Of a stretch of DNA of 64,000 nt, positions 1-26,247 are shown piece by piece. Each line of letters starts with the position of its first letter. Position 1 is the first letter of the stretch. The notes beneath the pieces are model-generated. The model was not told the origin of the DNA. It did no database searches and saw nothing but the letters and a program-made list of their open reading frames with translations. Source of the stretch: Cristatella mucedo (Eukaryota; Bryozoa; Phylactolaemata; Cristatellidae); the NCBI GenBank assembly GCA_009760855.2, contig WPIO01000001.1, positions 20,144,001-20,208,000 on the forward strand. The letters are read 5' to 3'. The position numbers were made by a program, and so were the translations under genes.

Positions 1-179
1 TTCACTGGGCCAATAAATTAGCTGCCCTTCGCATTTCACGTAAGGCTGTAGGCTACAAAAGGTTTATCTCTTGAGGTCCTGGAACTCTATTTCAAGATTC
101 TTGCTCTGAGATAATAAAGTGCTCCTACTGCCGGCACGCATATTCAGTAGAAACATAAGGAAAATAAATAATTCAAATT

Positions 180-262
180 TAGCTGTATACGCTCTAAGAG
201 AACTTAAGCACTATCCAGGCGCTTTACTTATGCTGCCATGCTCGAGCCCACGACTTGTATCG
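180..262 (-). mobile_element. SINE-2 fragment with LINE-like tail
   Basis: On the minus strand: a B-box-like GGGCTCGAGC, then the tail with AAAGCGCCTGGATAG and TTAAGTTCTCTTAGAGCG. It is the leftmost member of the second SINE family and is diverged. Confidence 0.55.
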
Positions 263-2920
<2,658 letters not shown>

Positions 2921-3040
2921 CCGCAGACATTGGCACAGTCACACGACTAGGATATCTAAAAGATGGATGAATTATCTAGTTGCGTTGGTCCCAGCCAGTT
3001 GTCCAACGGATGAGATCCGATAACGAGGCACTTTACTTAC

Positions 3041-3109
3041 CCGGCTGCTGGCTGCTCTGCCCAAGGTGCAGACCTCACGCTTCTCGGCGAGTCGGCGCCG
3101 CCAGAAGCA
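3041..3109 (-). CDS. Possible downstream exon (unassigned)
   Basis: A 23-codon open segment (CFWRRRLAEKREVCTLGRAA then SSR) flanked by a good acceptor (ttctgcactgcag) and donor (gtaagt) on the strand of the EPB41L4A-like gene. It could belong to the variable C-terminal half of that gene. There is no homology to confirm this, and its phase 0 start does not directly follow the phase 1 end of the last sure exon, so an intervening exon would be required. Confidence 0.25.
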
Positions 3110-3315
3110 CTGCAGTGCAGAAAATGTACAAAATGGACCGGAACGCTCTCGACTTGTCAACGCCCAGTAATCTCCCAAGAATACATTTAGCACAATGGTC
3201 AGACGAATGGTTATACCTCAAAACAACCCAAATTACTTGCGTGAGGTGACAGCAGTTGGAAATGGATACTGCTTCAGGCGTGTTAACATCAAAAGAACAA
3301 ATGCAAAGTACTCAC

Positions 3316-3650
3316 CGTATTTTTACAAGTATAAGTCACGCCCAAGTATAAGTCGCACCCTTAATTTATGGACACAATTTTTTTCGAATTTTTTTTAGTT
3401 GAAACTATTATTGCTGAATATATAGCTCACTTTTTGTTAATATAAGTTTGTTTTCATCACTACCGTTAGCAAGAAACTCGTCATCAGTATCACCGCTAAC
3501 ATCTTCACAGTCTTCTGCAACATTTTCAATGTCTTAATCGTCACTTTCACTGTATACAGTGACTGACACTGATTATTAGTGTATAAAGTCGAAGGTTTTA
3601 TTTTTCAAAAAACATTGGAAAAAAGTGCGACTTATGCTCGTAAAAATACG
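3316..3650. mobile_element. MITE-like element with terminal inverted repeats
   Basis: About 335 bp, AT-rich, with terminal inverted repeats CGTATTTTTAC...GTAAAAATACG continuing into related inner arms (ATAAGTC near the left end, GACTTAT near the right). The left arm has an internal duplication of AAGTATAAGTC. No transposase is encoded. I cannot assign the superfamily because the target duplication is unclear. Confidence 0.75.
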
Positions 3651-3954
3651 ATAGTTCAGGGTCATGGAGCGAGCAATTTTTCCAATCTTTCCAAGCGTAG
3701 AAAGTGTCTTGTCAACTGCTCCTGTTTCGTGCAAGCGACCATTTGCACTTAAGCATAAAACGGCGAATTCTAAGTACCACCGAAAAGCTCATGCGTGTAT
3801 GCAACATTTATTAGATCAGCCCATAGTTAACGCACCTTGAAGCCGCAATTCTCGACACGACTCCTTGAGTAAGGTCTGAAGCAGGTTGAGGTCCGAATCG
3901 TTTTGATTCCGTGCTAGTTAATTCCGTACCTGTACGATGGTATGAATGAAAATA

Positions 3955-4085
3955 GTAGCAAAAGCGATCGGTTGATTCAGCAGCCTCATTTACATACATA
4001 TAGCAGAAGAAGAGTTTGCGGCTATCACCAGCGCCTGTAGTGAGCAGTTAAGAATAGCTTGCTTTAGGACTCGAGCACACGACCT
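3955..4085 (-). mobile_element. SINE-1-like fragment (variant tail)
   Basis: On the minus strand it reads GGTGATAGCCGCAAACTCTT and then ATGTAAATGAGGCTGCTGAA, related to the SINE-1 body and sharing the tail variant of the element at 18955-19135. Confidence 0.6.
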
Positions 4086-4990
4086 GTACTGTGCAGCGAA
4101 AGCACCTGGTCGCTGCGAAAACATTAACGTCTGACTAGAAACCCTTGCTGTTTTGATCGGCACTCGTGGTGAACGGCTCTGAATTAGGATGCTAAGCAGT
4201 TCGAGAATATGCAAAATAGTAGTTAACAGGGCTGAAAGGATTTCTGTGAAATCTGCAGTTTGACTTGGCCCGAGCCAGTCAATCATGCGAGTGCCACTTC
4301 CTGTCCTGGGGCGTGCCGGCATAATCGGCATAAGGAAAGCGCTTGGCAGCCCGACGGTCGCCGATGCCTTCGTAAACCATCCCACGGTCCTCGAGCAGAC
4401 GAGCTCGATGAACCGCCGCCGCCAAGTTATGCAGCGCTTCATGAACCGACCGCCAGCCCTGGCACGGCCTCGCCGGGCGGCACGCAGCTACTATTCCCCT
4501 ATTCGCGGTCCACTAACCGCCACCGCATTCGATTAGCTGTTGTGCATGGCGTGGATATGGTGAATCCACTCTAATCGAACTATAATCGCACTTTGGTCTC
4601 GGTCGGCGCTATGCGACTCGTGGTCACTCGAGCACAAACTATCATCAGCTCAGTACACTGAAGAGCAACTATTGTGAGTACGATGCTATTTCGAAGTGCA
4701 TCGCGTGGAGCCACGGACGACGTTGAAAGTTGGCTCCATCAATTAACATTTCTCGCGAGCCCTTGTGCGCTGTAGCTGTAAGCTTTTAATCTCGTGGGCT
4801 GTTGCTCCATTTTCCGGCAACGTCGCCAGCCGCGGACTCCAGCGGGGACTAGCCTGATTGGCCGCTCTCGCTTGCTACCGTGCCTCAACTTCCAGCAGAG
4901 CAACGCGAGGGCACCCCCCCCAAATAGTTCCACCGCTGGGTGCCGGTCCTCAGAGAGACGGCGCCACACACCTGTCGAATGCGCTCCTTT
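4086..4990. other. Unassigned, partly GC-rich DNA
   Basis: Holds a GC-rich open stretch (4285-4536 plus strand, and an overlapping frame with DELDEPPPPSYAAL at about 4398-4440). Neither frame has recognised homology or clear splice sites, so no gene is called. Confidence 0.35.
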
Positions 4991-5154
4991 CCTACGGGCT
5001 CGCACCGTTGCAGGCGTGTCATCGCCGTCACGTGGTTCCGTCCCAGCCGACGTTCCGTCTGCCGAACGGGCACGCTCCATGCCGACACGCGACACGTCCC
5101 TGCCGCGAAATTCACTTCTTGCCTCTCCGTTGTACTTTTACTGTCCACTCTCCA

Positions 5155-5222
<68 letters not shown>

Positions 5223-5400
5223 TCTCTCTCTCTCTCTCTTCTTTTCTCGTCTTCTCTTCTCTCTTCACACTCCGGAGCAGCACACACGATGGCTACCACT
5301 ACATCCGTAAGCACGCTCGCCCGCTTGCGTTTGCCAGCGTTCAATACAGCCGCCGTCGTCAGAATCACGAAGAATCAACGTCAGAATCAGAATCACGCAG
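4990..5400 (+). repeat. Dispersed repeat, copy 1 (mate at 54730-55085)
   Basis: Shares extended similarity with the reverse complement of 54730-55085: GTGGTTCCGTCCCAGC, GACGTTCCGTCTG, CTCCGGAGCAGCA, ATGGCTACCACTACATC and GTTCAATACAGCCG recur in order. A CT microsatellite sits in the middle of this copy only. Nature unknown. Confidence 0.7.
5159..5240. repeat. (CT)n microsatellite
   Basis: Nearly pure TC dinucleotides, with a few interruptions after 5217. Confidence 0.95.
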
Positions 5401-5654
5401 ATTCAACCAGCTTTATCTGGCAGCGCTAATTGTGCATCGACAATTTGATTTACCCACCAGCTACAGTTTTGGCTTTGCAGCGAAGCCTACAGTCAGCTAC
5501 TAAATATGGCGCTGCCAGAACACTTAAATCCAATGCTGCTGGTCCGCGAGCGACGAGCAAAGCGCACCGAGCACGCTTCGCTGGTGTGCTAATACGCCGT
5601 GATCGCTTGCTCTCATTACGCGACAGAGCCGACTTTTAAACAGCAGAACGGCGG

Positions 5655-5860
5655 CGAAGATAATAATAATAATAATACATTTGTATAGCACCCTTAGATA
5701 ACCTAATCTCTTTCTAGGCACTGCACAGCCACTGTGACGAAAGCATGATCGTACGGTTAGTAATAGCATGCACACTGCCAACAAGGATAACATGGTTAGA
5801 GGTGAATTTACAGGTGCTGTACACATGTCATTTGCATAACGCCATTTGCACGCGCTTTAC
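5655..5860 (-). mobile_element. LINE family A 3' end fragment
   Basis: Minus-strand tail: a (TTA)n run preceded on that strand by the conserved GTGCCTAGAAAGAGATTAGG and the AGGGTGCTATACAAAT segment. It lies head-to-tail with the next LINE copy. Confidence 0.7.
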
Positions 5861-5861
5861 G

Positions 5862-7575
5862 AAATAATAATAATGCATTTGAATACCCCCTCCCCAGATA
5901 ACTTAATCTCTGTCTAGGCACTTAACGAATGCTGTACAGGAAGCATGATCAAATGGTTAGAGATAACATGTACAATGTCAACACTCACATTGTCAACATG
6001 TAAATATGGTTAATGGTAACCTTCACAGTGTCAGCATGCATAAGAACACAAGGGATAAATCACAAGCATCCAACAAATGCTGCGAGAAAATCTTGCCTTT
6101 TTAGCTTATTTTGAAATTTTGTTAAGTTAGAGGACGTTGAGACATAAGTCGGAAGTGACCTCCATACTTTGAAAGCATATGAACTAAAAGCACTGTTTCC
6201 ATGGGATTTGAGGTTGTTCCGAAGTAAAGCTAAATTATTTGAGTCAGAAAAGTCGGTGACACGACGCTTAGCCAGGGTTGGGAATAGTTCTGATAGTTAG
6301 TCTAGAGCCAAAGAATGAAGGGACCTAAAAGTGAGTGACAGAACCTTGAAGGTGATACGCTGCTTGATTGGAAGCAGAGTGGCGAAAAGGGGTATGATTT
6401 GGCAACTGCGACGCTCACGACAGACGAGCCCAGCTGTAGAGTTTTGCACCAGCTGTAAGCACCTGATTGCACAGGCCGGTAGACCAGCGAGCGGTGAGTT
6501 ACAGAAGTCAAGATGGAATTTCACAAATACACGGGCCAATTTAGATGCAATTTTCGTGTCTCAGCAGGCCCCCATTTTGGCAATGCTATTTAGTTGAAAA
6601 CAGGTAGACTTGACTGTGGAGCTAACATGGTAATAATATCTAGTTATAGGTCACTCCGCATCACGACACCTATATTTCGTGTAGATGCTACAGGAGATAT
6701 GCTGGCAGAGCGTGTTTTGAGTGTTATGCTTTCCGAGTCACACTTGGCCTGACCATAGCTAGTAAGTTAGTTTTATCGTCATTTAAATTTGAGAAAGTTT
6801 TCTGCCATCCATGTGCGCGTGTCAGCAGTACATGTAACAAGGGAGTTGGGAGAATTTGACACGCTATTGAGGGCTGGGAGGGATCAAAGCATGGGTACAG
6901 TTGTGTGTCATGGGCGTAGAAGTGGACGTTTAGACTCTGCTCGGCGATCACATCGGCAATAGGGAGAGTATAAACGGTGAAAAGAAGCGGACCAAGAAAA
7001 TAGCTCTAAGGTAATCCATACATAAGTGGTTCCTTGGATGATCTTTTTTCTCTTTACATCAATATTCGCGAGCCTTTCACTGAGATAGGGTCTAAACGAT
7101 TGCATCGAGGTGCCAGCGATGTTCAGGCAAGAGAGGTGGCGCTCTAGAAGGAATTGGTGATTAATAGTATTAAACGGTGCCGAAAGATCAGGCAAATCGC
7201 CTTTACCCAATTTTGAGTTTCTGAGAAGATCGTTTTACACTCTAAGCAATGAGGACTTGTTTGAGTGATTAGCTCTGAAAACCAGACTGGAACTTACTTG
7301 CTAGGTTGGAAGTTTCAATATAAGCATTCAGCTGGTCCGCCACCACTCGTTCCAGTGTCTTTGATAAGAACCGTGGAAGGGAGACTGGGTGGAAGTTGCT
7401 TACGCTCTCTTGGTGTAATTGGTGGCGTAGCAACAGCTTTTTTGAAAGGGGTACGGACAAGACCAGAGGCTATAGACGTGTTTGTTAGGTTAATAATGCA
7501 TGGCAACTTCGCGTCCATGCATCGCAGAAGCGGGTCGGTGGGACTAGGGTCTACATACCCCACAGGGGTCCGACC
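5862..7575 (-). mobile_element. LINE family A (CR1/L2-like), decayed reverse transcriptase
   Basis: Minus-strand remnants in order: NLTNTSIASGLVRTPFKKAV (7560-7440), FHPVSLPRFLSKTLERVVAD (near 7400), a palm region around 7200-6900 with [20 protein letters not shown] (the YADD box reads AHD), and the C-terminal VKFHLDFCNSPLAGLPACAI with LQLVQNSTAGLV (6540-6300). The 3' UTR and ATT-rich tail reach 5862. Frames are broken by shifts and stops. It is 5' truncated and lies just downstream of the last confirmed EPB41L4A exon. Confidence 0.85.
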
Positions 7576-7657
7576 CACGACCCCGGCGACTAAAGGCGAA
7601 CACTGTACCTGTAGGCGAAAGATCGCTAGGACTATCGCTAGGGCGTGCGACTTTCAC

Positions 7658-20051
<12,394 letters not shown>

Positions 20052-20123
20052 GGCTACTGACTTCAGCCGCAACTTCCGTGCGGACTCAACCTTCAGGCTC
20101 CCATAATGCAGCAGCTCCCACAA

Positions 20124-20669
20124 AACTGCTGCTCGATTCGCCCGTACACAGAAGACGTTGAGATCTCTCTCTTTCTTTCTCTCTCTCTCTCTCTCCGCTT
20201 ACTGCTCTTGACCTCGTCTTGAAGACACTCCTACTCTCTCCGGACGACGCCTGCGTCTATACAGCTAGCTTCTCGCGCTGTCTTGAAAATTTTGTGTTCG
20301 CGACAGCTTTGTCATAGACGCTAGCCGACCCGCCGACCCGCTAGCTATGCGATTCCTGTCGATGTCCACCGTGTGCGCGTGCAGACCCAAGCGATCTGGT
20401 CCTCGCTACCGCGCGACTCTTCCTGCAGTGGGTCGGCTGGAGAAGCCAATGACTCGAGTTAAACCCACGCTCGATACCTCCTCAGTCGCAGCGTTGCGTC
20501 GGATGCCATGTAGGTGTACATCCGGCGCCGAAGACAAGGCATTCTGCTTCCGGAAACCTCGCTAGATTGAAAACAGTTGCAATCGACCCGGAGCCGCACG
20601 CGAAAACAATGGTAACTTGTTTTTCTTTCTTCCGCACGCGCGTTCTATTATTCAACCAGCAGCAATTCA
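20124..20669. promoter_or_regulatory. Putative bidirectional promoter of the EPB41L4A-like gene
   Basis: GC- and CpG-richer stretch just upstream of the minus-strand EPB41L4A start, with a possible plus-strand first exon on its other side. It contains a short CT tract near 20166-20197. No TATA box is evident. The role is inferred only from position and composition. Confidence 0.35.
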
Positions 20670-20796
20670 ATGAGTATCAATGGAGCCGCGGCGGCTACCG
20701 CGGCAGCACCGGACGCTCCTTCGACAGTTCTGCTCGATGAGTTCAGGCCCTCGAGGCGGTTGAAACGGAGCGCTAAAGCGCGCCTTGACGTGACCG
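20670..20796 (+). CDS. Possible first exon of an unrecognised divergent gene
   Basis: Open from ATG 20670 with an alanine-rich start (MSINGAAAATAAAPDAPSTV) and then LLDEFRPSRRLKRSAKARLD. It ends at a donor-like gtgagg in phase 1. It lies in the GC-rich zone, pointing away from the EPB41L4A-like gene. I do not recognise the family. No acceptor with matching phase was found downstream, so it may be a chance open stretch. Confidence 0.3.
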
Positions 20797-23300
20797 GTGA
20801 GGAACGCGTCCACAAAAAGTCCGTGGCGATTTGTTTTCACGCAACAGCACCAGTGGCCAGCACAAGTCGAGGCCGCACTCCGCGGCGCAGCGGGACATCG
20901 CTCTCTGCTCACTGAGGAGAGGGTTAGCTTTTAAGGGGGGGGGGAGGTTAGCTGCAGGGACCCGCGTCAACTCGTTCACCCAGTTAGCGCCGAGTAGGCG
21001 CGAGGGGCTGAATAAAGTCGCTGGTAACCCCATCCCCGTCAGCCTAGCCCACCGAGCACACAACAGAAAGCAAACACGTAGAGCGCAGTATAAGAAAAGA
21101 TAGTCTCGCAGTTTTCGCTTAAAAACACCAGCTTGGGTGGGGCACGGCGGATACGCATGCACACACATATGCATCCGCCCACTACTCGCGAACTCAGCAG
21201 CTCTTCATTTCGTTGTCGCGTGGTTATCACGCTATTTACGTATCATATACGAAGCCTTCCGGATTGGTATTGAGTCACAGCTGCTTTTACACTCCAGTTG
21301 CTCTATCGCATTTGTGCTTTCGCATCTACTTTTGCATCTACTTTATATCTCTATCCTTTCTTATCTACTTCGTTTGTTTCGCTTGATTTTTTACTTGCTT
21401 AAGCCCCGATTTTTTAATTATAATTCACCTAGCTCTGGCTTGAAAATACTCGGCTGGAGGTATTGCTAATCAAGACGTACGCTCGGAGAAAAACCACAAG
21501 CCGAAGTCGGGTAGCAGAAGCTGCTCTCGAAGCTGCTTACGTGACAGGATGAAAGGGTAACCCGAGCGCGCCAACAAAAGTTCGCCGACAAAAGCGAGCA
21601 ACAATAAATGCGCAGCAACGTGAGCGAGTAGGTCAAACGCGCGCTGACAAATGCAGGCAAAAACAATTTTAAGGAATGCCGGCTTAAATAGATATTTAGA
21701 ATTAGTTTGTATTGTAGGAAATAAGTACTAAATAAAATAATCAGAAATATTCCAGCAGTATTTTCAATTTCAATCAGTATCCAACATTTTTCAGTAGAAA
21801 CATCATTTCGTACCATATACTAATTACAAACAACTTTCAATCTAGTCGTTATGAAGCTTTCTCAACCGTCACAGTTCATTTGCTGTGCATGCACTGTATG
21901 CATGCATAAACATTGAGCTATTCATATATAGGTTTCACTAGTTAATTTATTACTATATATTTATATATTAATAGTATATTATATATTTATATTATATTTA
22001 TATTATTATTGTGGCACAGCAACAATAGTTTTATTAATGCTTGACGAAACTTGACACGATAGTGCTATCTCGACATCACCCGCACACTGCAATATTTGTT
22101 TTTTCTCGGTATGGTAGTAATTGTTTTGGAAGACAGAAAGCCAGTTAAACCAATTAAATTACATACTTACAAGAAAACTGTAACTGTGCACTTTTGCCAT
22201 GCACGCATTTTTCAGAGTTGTTAGCATTTCGTGCTTTTTTTGTTCCGTTTTGTTGACGCACTTTTGTATTTCGCATTTTTGTTAAGGCACCGGATAAAAG
22301 GGTGAAGATCCCCGCTTCTACTCTTCCCAATGAGGATTATTAGCTGATCAATTATTCTGGCAGGGGGAAGAACCACTAGTCCTTCTGCACCCACCCGATA
22401 ATTGATCATTTTCGCACTTTCCCCTCGGTTCTTACAGTGTCCGCTTCGTTCGCGCTTAGGCGTAGCTGCCTCTGCAAGATCGATGTCGTGAAGGGTTTTA
22501 GAACTCTCACCACGATATAGATGTGCGGTTTCTTGTACATAAGATAGCAGGCTCTTGTCTAGGGGAGCGGCGGACGATTGAATATGTGCGATTTCCACTT
22601 CTTGTATGCTCACACATATATTTTACATCCACCTCTCCCACATCAATGCACACACAAACGCAGACCGCCTAGGGTAACCTAAATGAATCACAAGCTCGAT
22701 GCGGGGCTATGAAATAGCTACACAGTGCCACAGAACCCTGCAGGCATTCGTAGCTGTGTGCCCTTGTTCGCAGCATTCCCTATCACATCTGCGCTTCGGC
22801 TTCGGGACGATGTTTGCACGTGGACAGGATCTCTGCTTTCGCATGTCCGGCGTGTAATGGGAGAGGTACACAACTAACTTATACATGCCAGTCGTGAATA
22901 ACAATAAATACATCACCTATGCGTAACACGAGCAGCCGCGAGCCCGCCATTGGCCAGTGCACCAGTAACATGATAATTTCTAGTTTGCTTTTTGGAAGCT
23001 GCCGCTACAGCATAGACATCGCTGAGCCTGCACCATCCTAAAGCCGCATTTGAACCGTCCGTCTTGCCGTTAACCTGCTTCAGTTCTGCTTCAGTCTTTG
23101 ACGCATACGTCTCTAAGACTGGAGGCGGCTACGAACACTAAGAAGCTACGCACGGATCTGCTTCTGGGCCAGGACTGAGCAAGACTGAACCAGCCAGCAA
23201 TCACAGGCGCCGCACAGGATGCGCCTTCTTCATTGCTTTGAAAGGCATGGCGGACGACGACGCATTCCTTGAGAGTCCCTGTTTATGGGACACTGTGAGC
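20797..23300. other. Unassigned DNA
   Basis: GC-rich to about 21100, then AT-rich. A minus-strand open frame at 22221-22613 (about 130 codons, hydrophilic) has no recognised family and no supporting splice context, so I do not call it a gene. No repeats matching the other families were noticed. Confidence 0.4.
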
Positions 23301-23309
23301 TCTTTACAT

Positions 23310-24750
23310 AAGAATTAGATCATGGAGTGGCGGCGAAAAACGCAAATGCGAATTACTTAAATTCCTGTCATAGGAAGATGCATCACAGGGGGCCTTTGCC
23401 TGTCACTATTGATCACGATATCATACTTGAACGATTGAAAACGACGATCGGTTTGGAAGACAAGGCACTGGCGTTGTTTAAATCGCACTTGTCCGGTCGT
23501 TTTCAATCCGTATCTTACGGGGATCAGGTCTCATCCACCTGACCTGGGGAGTCCCTCAAGGGTCCGCCATCGGTCCTTTGCTGCTTTCCATTTATTCTCA
23601 ACCTCTGGAAAAATGCTTTGAGCCCATGGAATAGGCTATCACTTCCATGCTTACGATTCTCTATATTTTTTTATTTTATATTTTATATATTGTATATTAT
23701 ATTTTATATTTTATTTTGTATTATTGCTTTATTTGTCATTTAAACAGTCGGAATCTGCTGCAGCAGTTGATAAACTCAATGCTTACCTTGCAGACATTCG
23801 ATCCAGGATTACGGCAAATTTCCTTATGCTAAGCGACAATAAAACGGAACAGCTACTCATAGGGCACCCCACGCTTAAGGCTGGATTTGAAAGTTTAACT
23901 CTTTTAATAGGTGATGCTTTTGTGCGGCCATCACCTTGTTCTCGGAATTTAGGTGTCGTCTTGGATAGCTGCCTACATTTTGAAAGCTTCGTTAAGAAGA
24001 CTGCTTCCACAGCTAGCCAGCACATCCGATCCTTATCCAAGATTGGGAGCTGCTTCCACGGTGGCTTTCAAAAAATTTAACTAGTTCCTCGGCTCAAACT
24101 CGGCTACATTATTGTAATTCCATTTGGCTTGGCGCCCAAAAAAGCAACTAGGCCATTGCAGCTAGTGATGAATATCGCTGCATGGCTAGTTTGCAAATCC
24201 CAGAGGTTTGACCATGTGTCTCCTTTGCTGAAAGAGCTTGAATGGCTGCCGATTGATCAACGGATACGGAGCAAAGCCTTTACGCTGACTCACACAACCA
24301 GCCACGGGTTGGCTTCTTCATACCTAGCTGAACTACTTCACAGGTGTCAGCCTCCCCATACCCTCAGACCCTGTGTGGACAGTAAACTAGCTAGCCCATT
24401 ACTCCACTTAAGGACCGTTAGCGACAGAAGCTTTAGCTCTGCAGCTCCTAGAATGTGGAACTCGCTTCCACAATTCTTATACAACAACAGATACTCTCCC
24501 GCTGCCGACTGTGGCACAACTTTTTCAGCCGCCCTGAGCTGCTACTTCCATACTACTCACTACCTCAACTGCTCTCCCGACCCACCTATGCTTCTTACTT
24601 TCTTTTTGTTGCGTGACATGAAGTCTGTTGGCTACCGAATGCGTACCGAAAGCCGCTTGGGCTTTGAGTGCGCTATACAAAACTCTCCTGCGTAACACGC
24701 ACATAGTCTTTGTCGCTTAGTGGAGTTCCAGACGGAGATACATTACTATT
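23310..24750 (+). mobile_element. LINE family B (CR1/L2-like), decayed reverse transcriptase and 3' end
   Basis: Plus-strand order: IDHDIILERLKTTIGLEDKA and LFKSHLSGRFQSVSYGDQ (RT), a disrupted YADD region with a TTTTATAT expansion near 23660-23720, SESAAAVDKLNAYLADIRSR, NLGVVLDSCLHFESFVKKTA, LKELEWLPIDQRIRSK, and the C-terminus [20 protein letters not shown]. It ends GGAGTTCCAGACGGAGATAC and ATTAC. 5' truncated and frameshifted. Confidence 0.88.
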
Positions 24751-24875
24751 CTGGGGTAGAGCAAGTACGAAGCAAATACTTTAAGCAAACTGACCGCGTT
24801 AACTTCCTAAAAGAAGAACGAAGTAGTACACAATCAGGACAGAAGCATGACGGGAGCATGACACAAGTTAGACAG

Positions 24876-24961
24876 GAGCAAGACAGAACCTGTTCACGCG
24901 CCATCCTTGATGAGCTGTTTGAGGGTGACTATATTTCGCTGGAGCCGGCCGATGTTATTCG
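24876..24961 (+). CDS. Possible internal exon, unrecognised
   Basis: Begins after acceptor gttagacag and encodes EQDRTCSRAILDELFEGDYI followed by SLEPADVI, ending at donor gtaatt in phase 2. The acidic, helix-like text with a balanced composition looks coding, and it sits just after the end of a LINE and 0.4 kb before FAM210B. Its phase does not fit directly to the exon at 20670. Family unknown. Confidence 0.3.
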
Positions 24962-24964
24962 GTA

Positions 24965-25360
24965 ATTTGGCAGGAGGCTGGACTGGCAAGACCGGCTGGT
25001 AGATGATTAGGCACGCGGACCTGGGACGCGCAGCCTTGCGGTACACTGGAGAGCGGTCGCCGGGAGTCGGAGCGAGAGTGGGTATACACTAACATCTTGC
25101 TTCGGTGCCGCGAACACTTGTAAACTTGCCATTATCACACGGACCTTTCATCCGCGACCACGATAGTTCCAACGACAGACACTGCCCCCCCCCCCCAACC
25201 CTGAGGGTAGGGGAGGCTCCAACGAGGACGTAAAGTGTCATCAGTTATCTCCCGACGAGCCTCGAGAGCTGCAGGCGCGATGTTTACCCGTGGTGGTTGG
25301 CTGCCTTAACGACTTCCGCTTGCGTCAGTTAGGCTGCCGGCGCCGCACCTGGCCCCGGGA
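24965..25360 (+). promoter_or_regulatory. Probable FAM210B upstream region
   Basis: GC-rich sequence directly before the FAM210B start, with a C14 run near 25185-25198. No TATA box is seen. The assignment rests on position only. Confidence 0.3.
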
Positions 25361-26247
25361 ATGATGTATTTGAGCCGCAAACCAGTAAGCTACTTGCTGC
25401 TGATTCAGAGGTGGAATAGCTCTCGAATATCTGTCGACAGTGTATGTTTCGGACAGCCCCAGCACGAATTTTCGTCAGCCGGAATACGTCGCGTAGCCTC
25501 GGAGCTTCGCGGCGCCGAATCCCCGACGGCGACGGCCGAGTTCGCAGGGAGCGACGCCGTACAAGCCGGCAAGGATGGAGATGTGGCCTCGTGTAACCGG
25601 ACGACTAATGTTAGCTTGTACAGTGCCGTGCAAACTTTCTTACCGGAGCTGTACGCACAAACGCCTACCCACGCCAGCATGCCCGGCGGAGGCCGCCTAC
25701 GCGGCGAGAAGTATGTGTGCAGCGCCGTTCAGGCGACGCATCCCGTGCGACACTACCGGGCTACTGCGGTTGCCGCATTCCAGAGTTCTGCGCACCAGCG
25801 AAGTCCCCAGGGCGTGCAGGGATTCAAATCCACGGCGACGCCCGACTCGGAGCATCTTCGAAACCCGTGCCCGCAGGGTATTCAGGGCGACGAGTGCAGC
25901 CAATTCAAATTGTGGCTCTCGAATTGTCTGCGTCACGATGGCGTCGACTGCGGGAAGCTGGCAAACGACTACACGTCTGGAAGAAGAACGCTGACCGAGA
26001 TCTTCCAGCAGTATGAGCGCGACATAAGAGCCGTGCAGTTCGTGCCGAAGCGAAGATACTCTACCGCGCCGAAAGACGCCGGCGACTCACAGGCGCCTGC
26101 GGCTGCGACGCCGGCAATACCTCCACAACCGCTCACTACTAAGCAAAAGTTGAAGCAAGCAGTTAAAGATTACGGAACCACTGTTGTAGTGTTTCACGTT
26201 ACCATCTCCCTTGCGTCCTTGGGAGCTTGCTATGTGGCAGTGTCAAG
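25361..26247 (+). CDS. FAM210B: FAM210B exon 1
   Basis: ATG ATG at 25361, open to TCA AG before donor gttcgt. It carries the targeting region, a proline/alanine linker (APAAATPAIPPQPL) and the first half of DUF1279. Confidence 0.85.

Noticed and set aside
4260..4574. Two overlapping plus-strand GC-rich frames, one with DELDEPPPPSYAAL
   Set aside because: No homology recognised, the opposite strand is equally open, and no clear splice sites bracket it.
22221..22613. 130-codon minus-strand frame
   Set aside because: Hydrophilic and not obviously repetitive, but it matches no family I know and has no neighbouring exons; not enough to call a gene.
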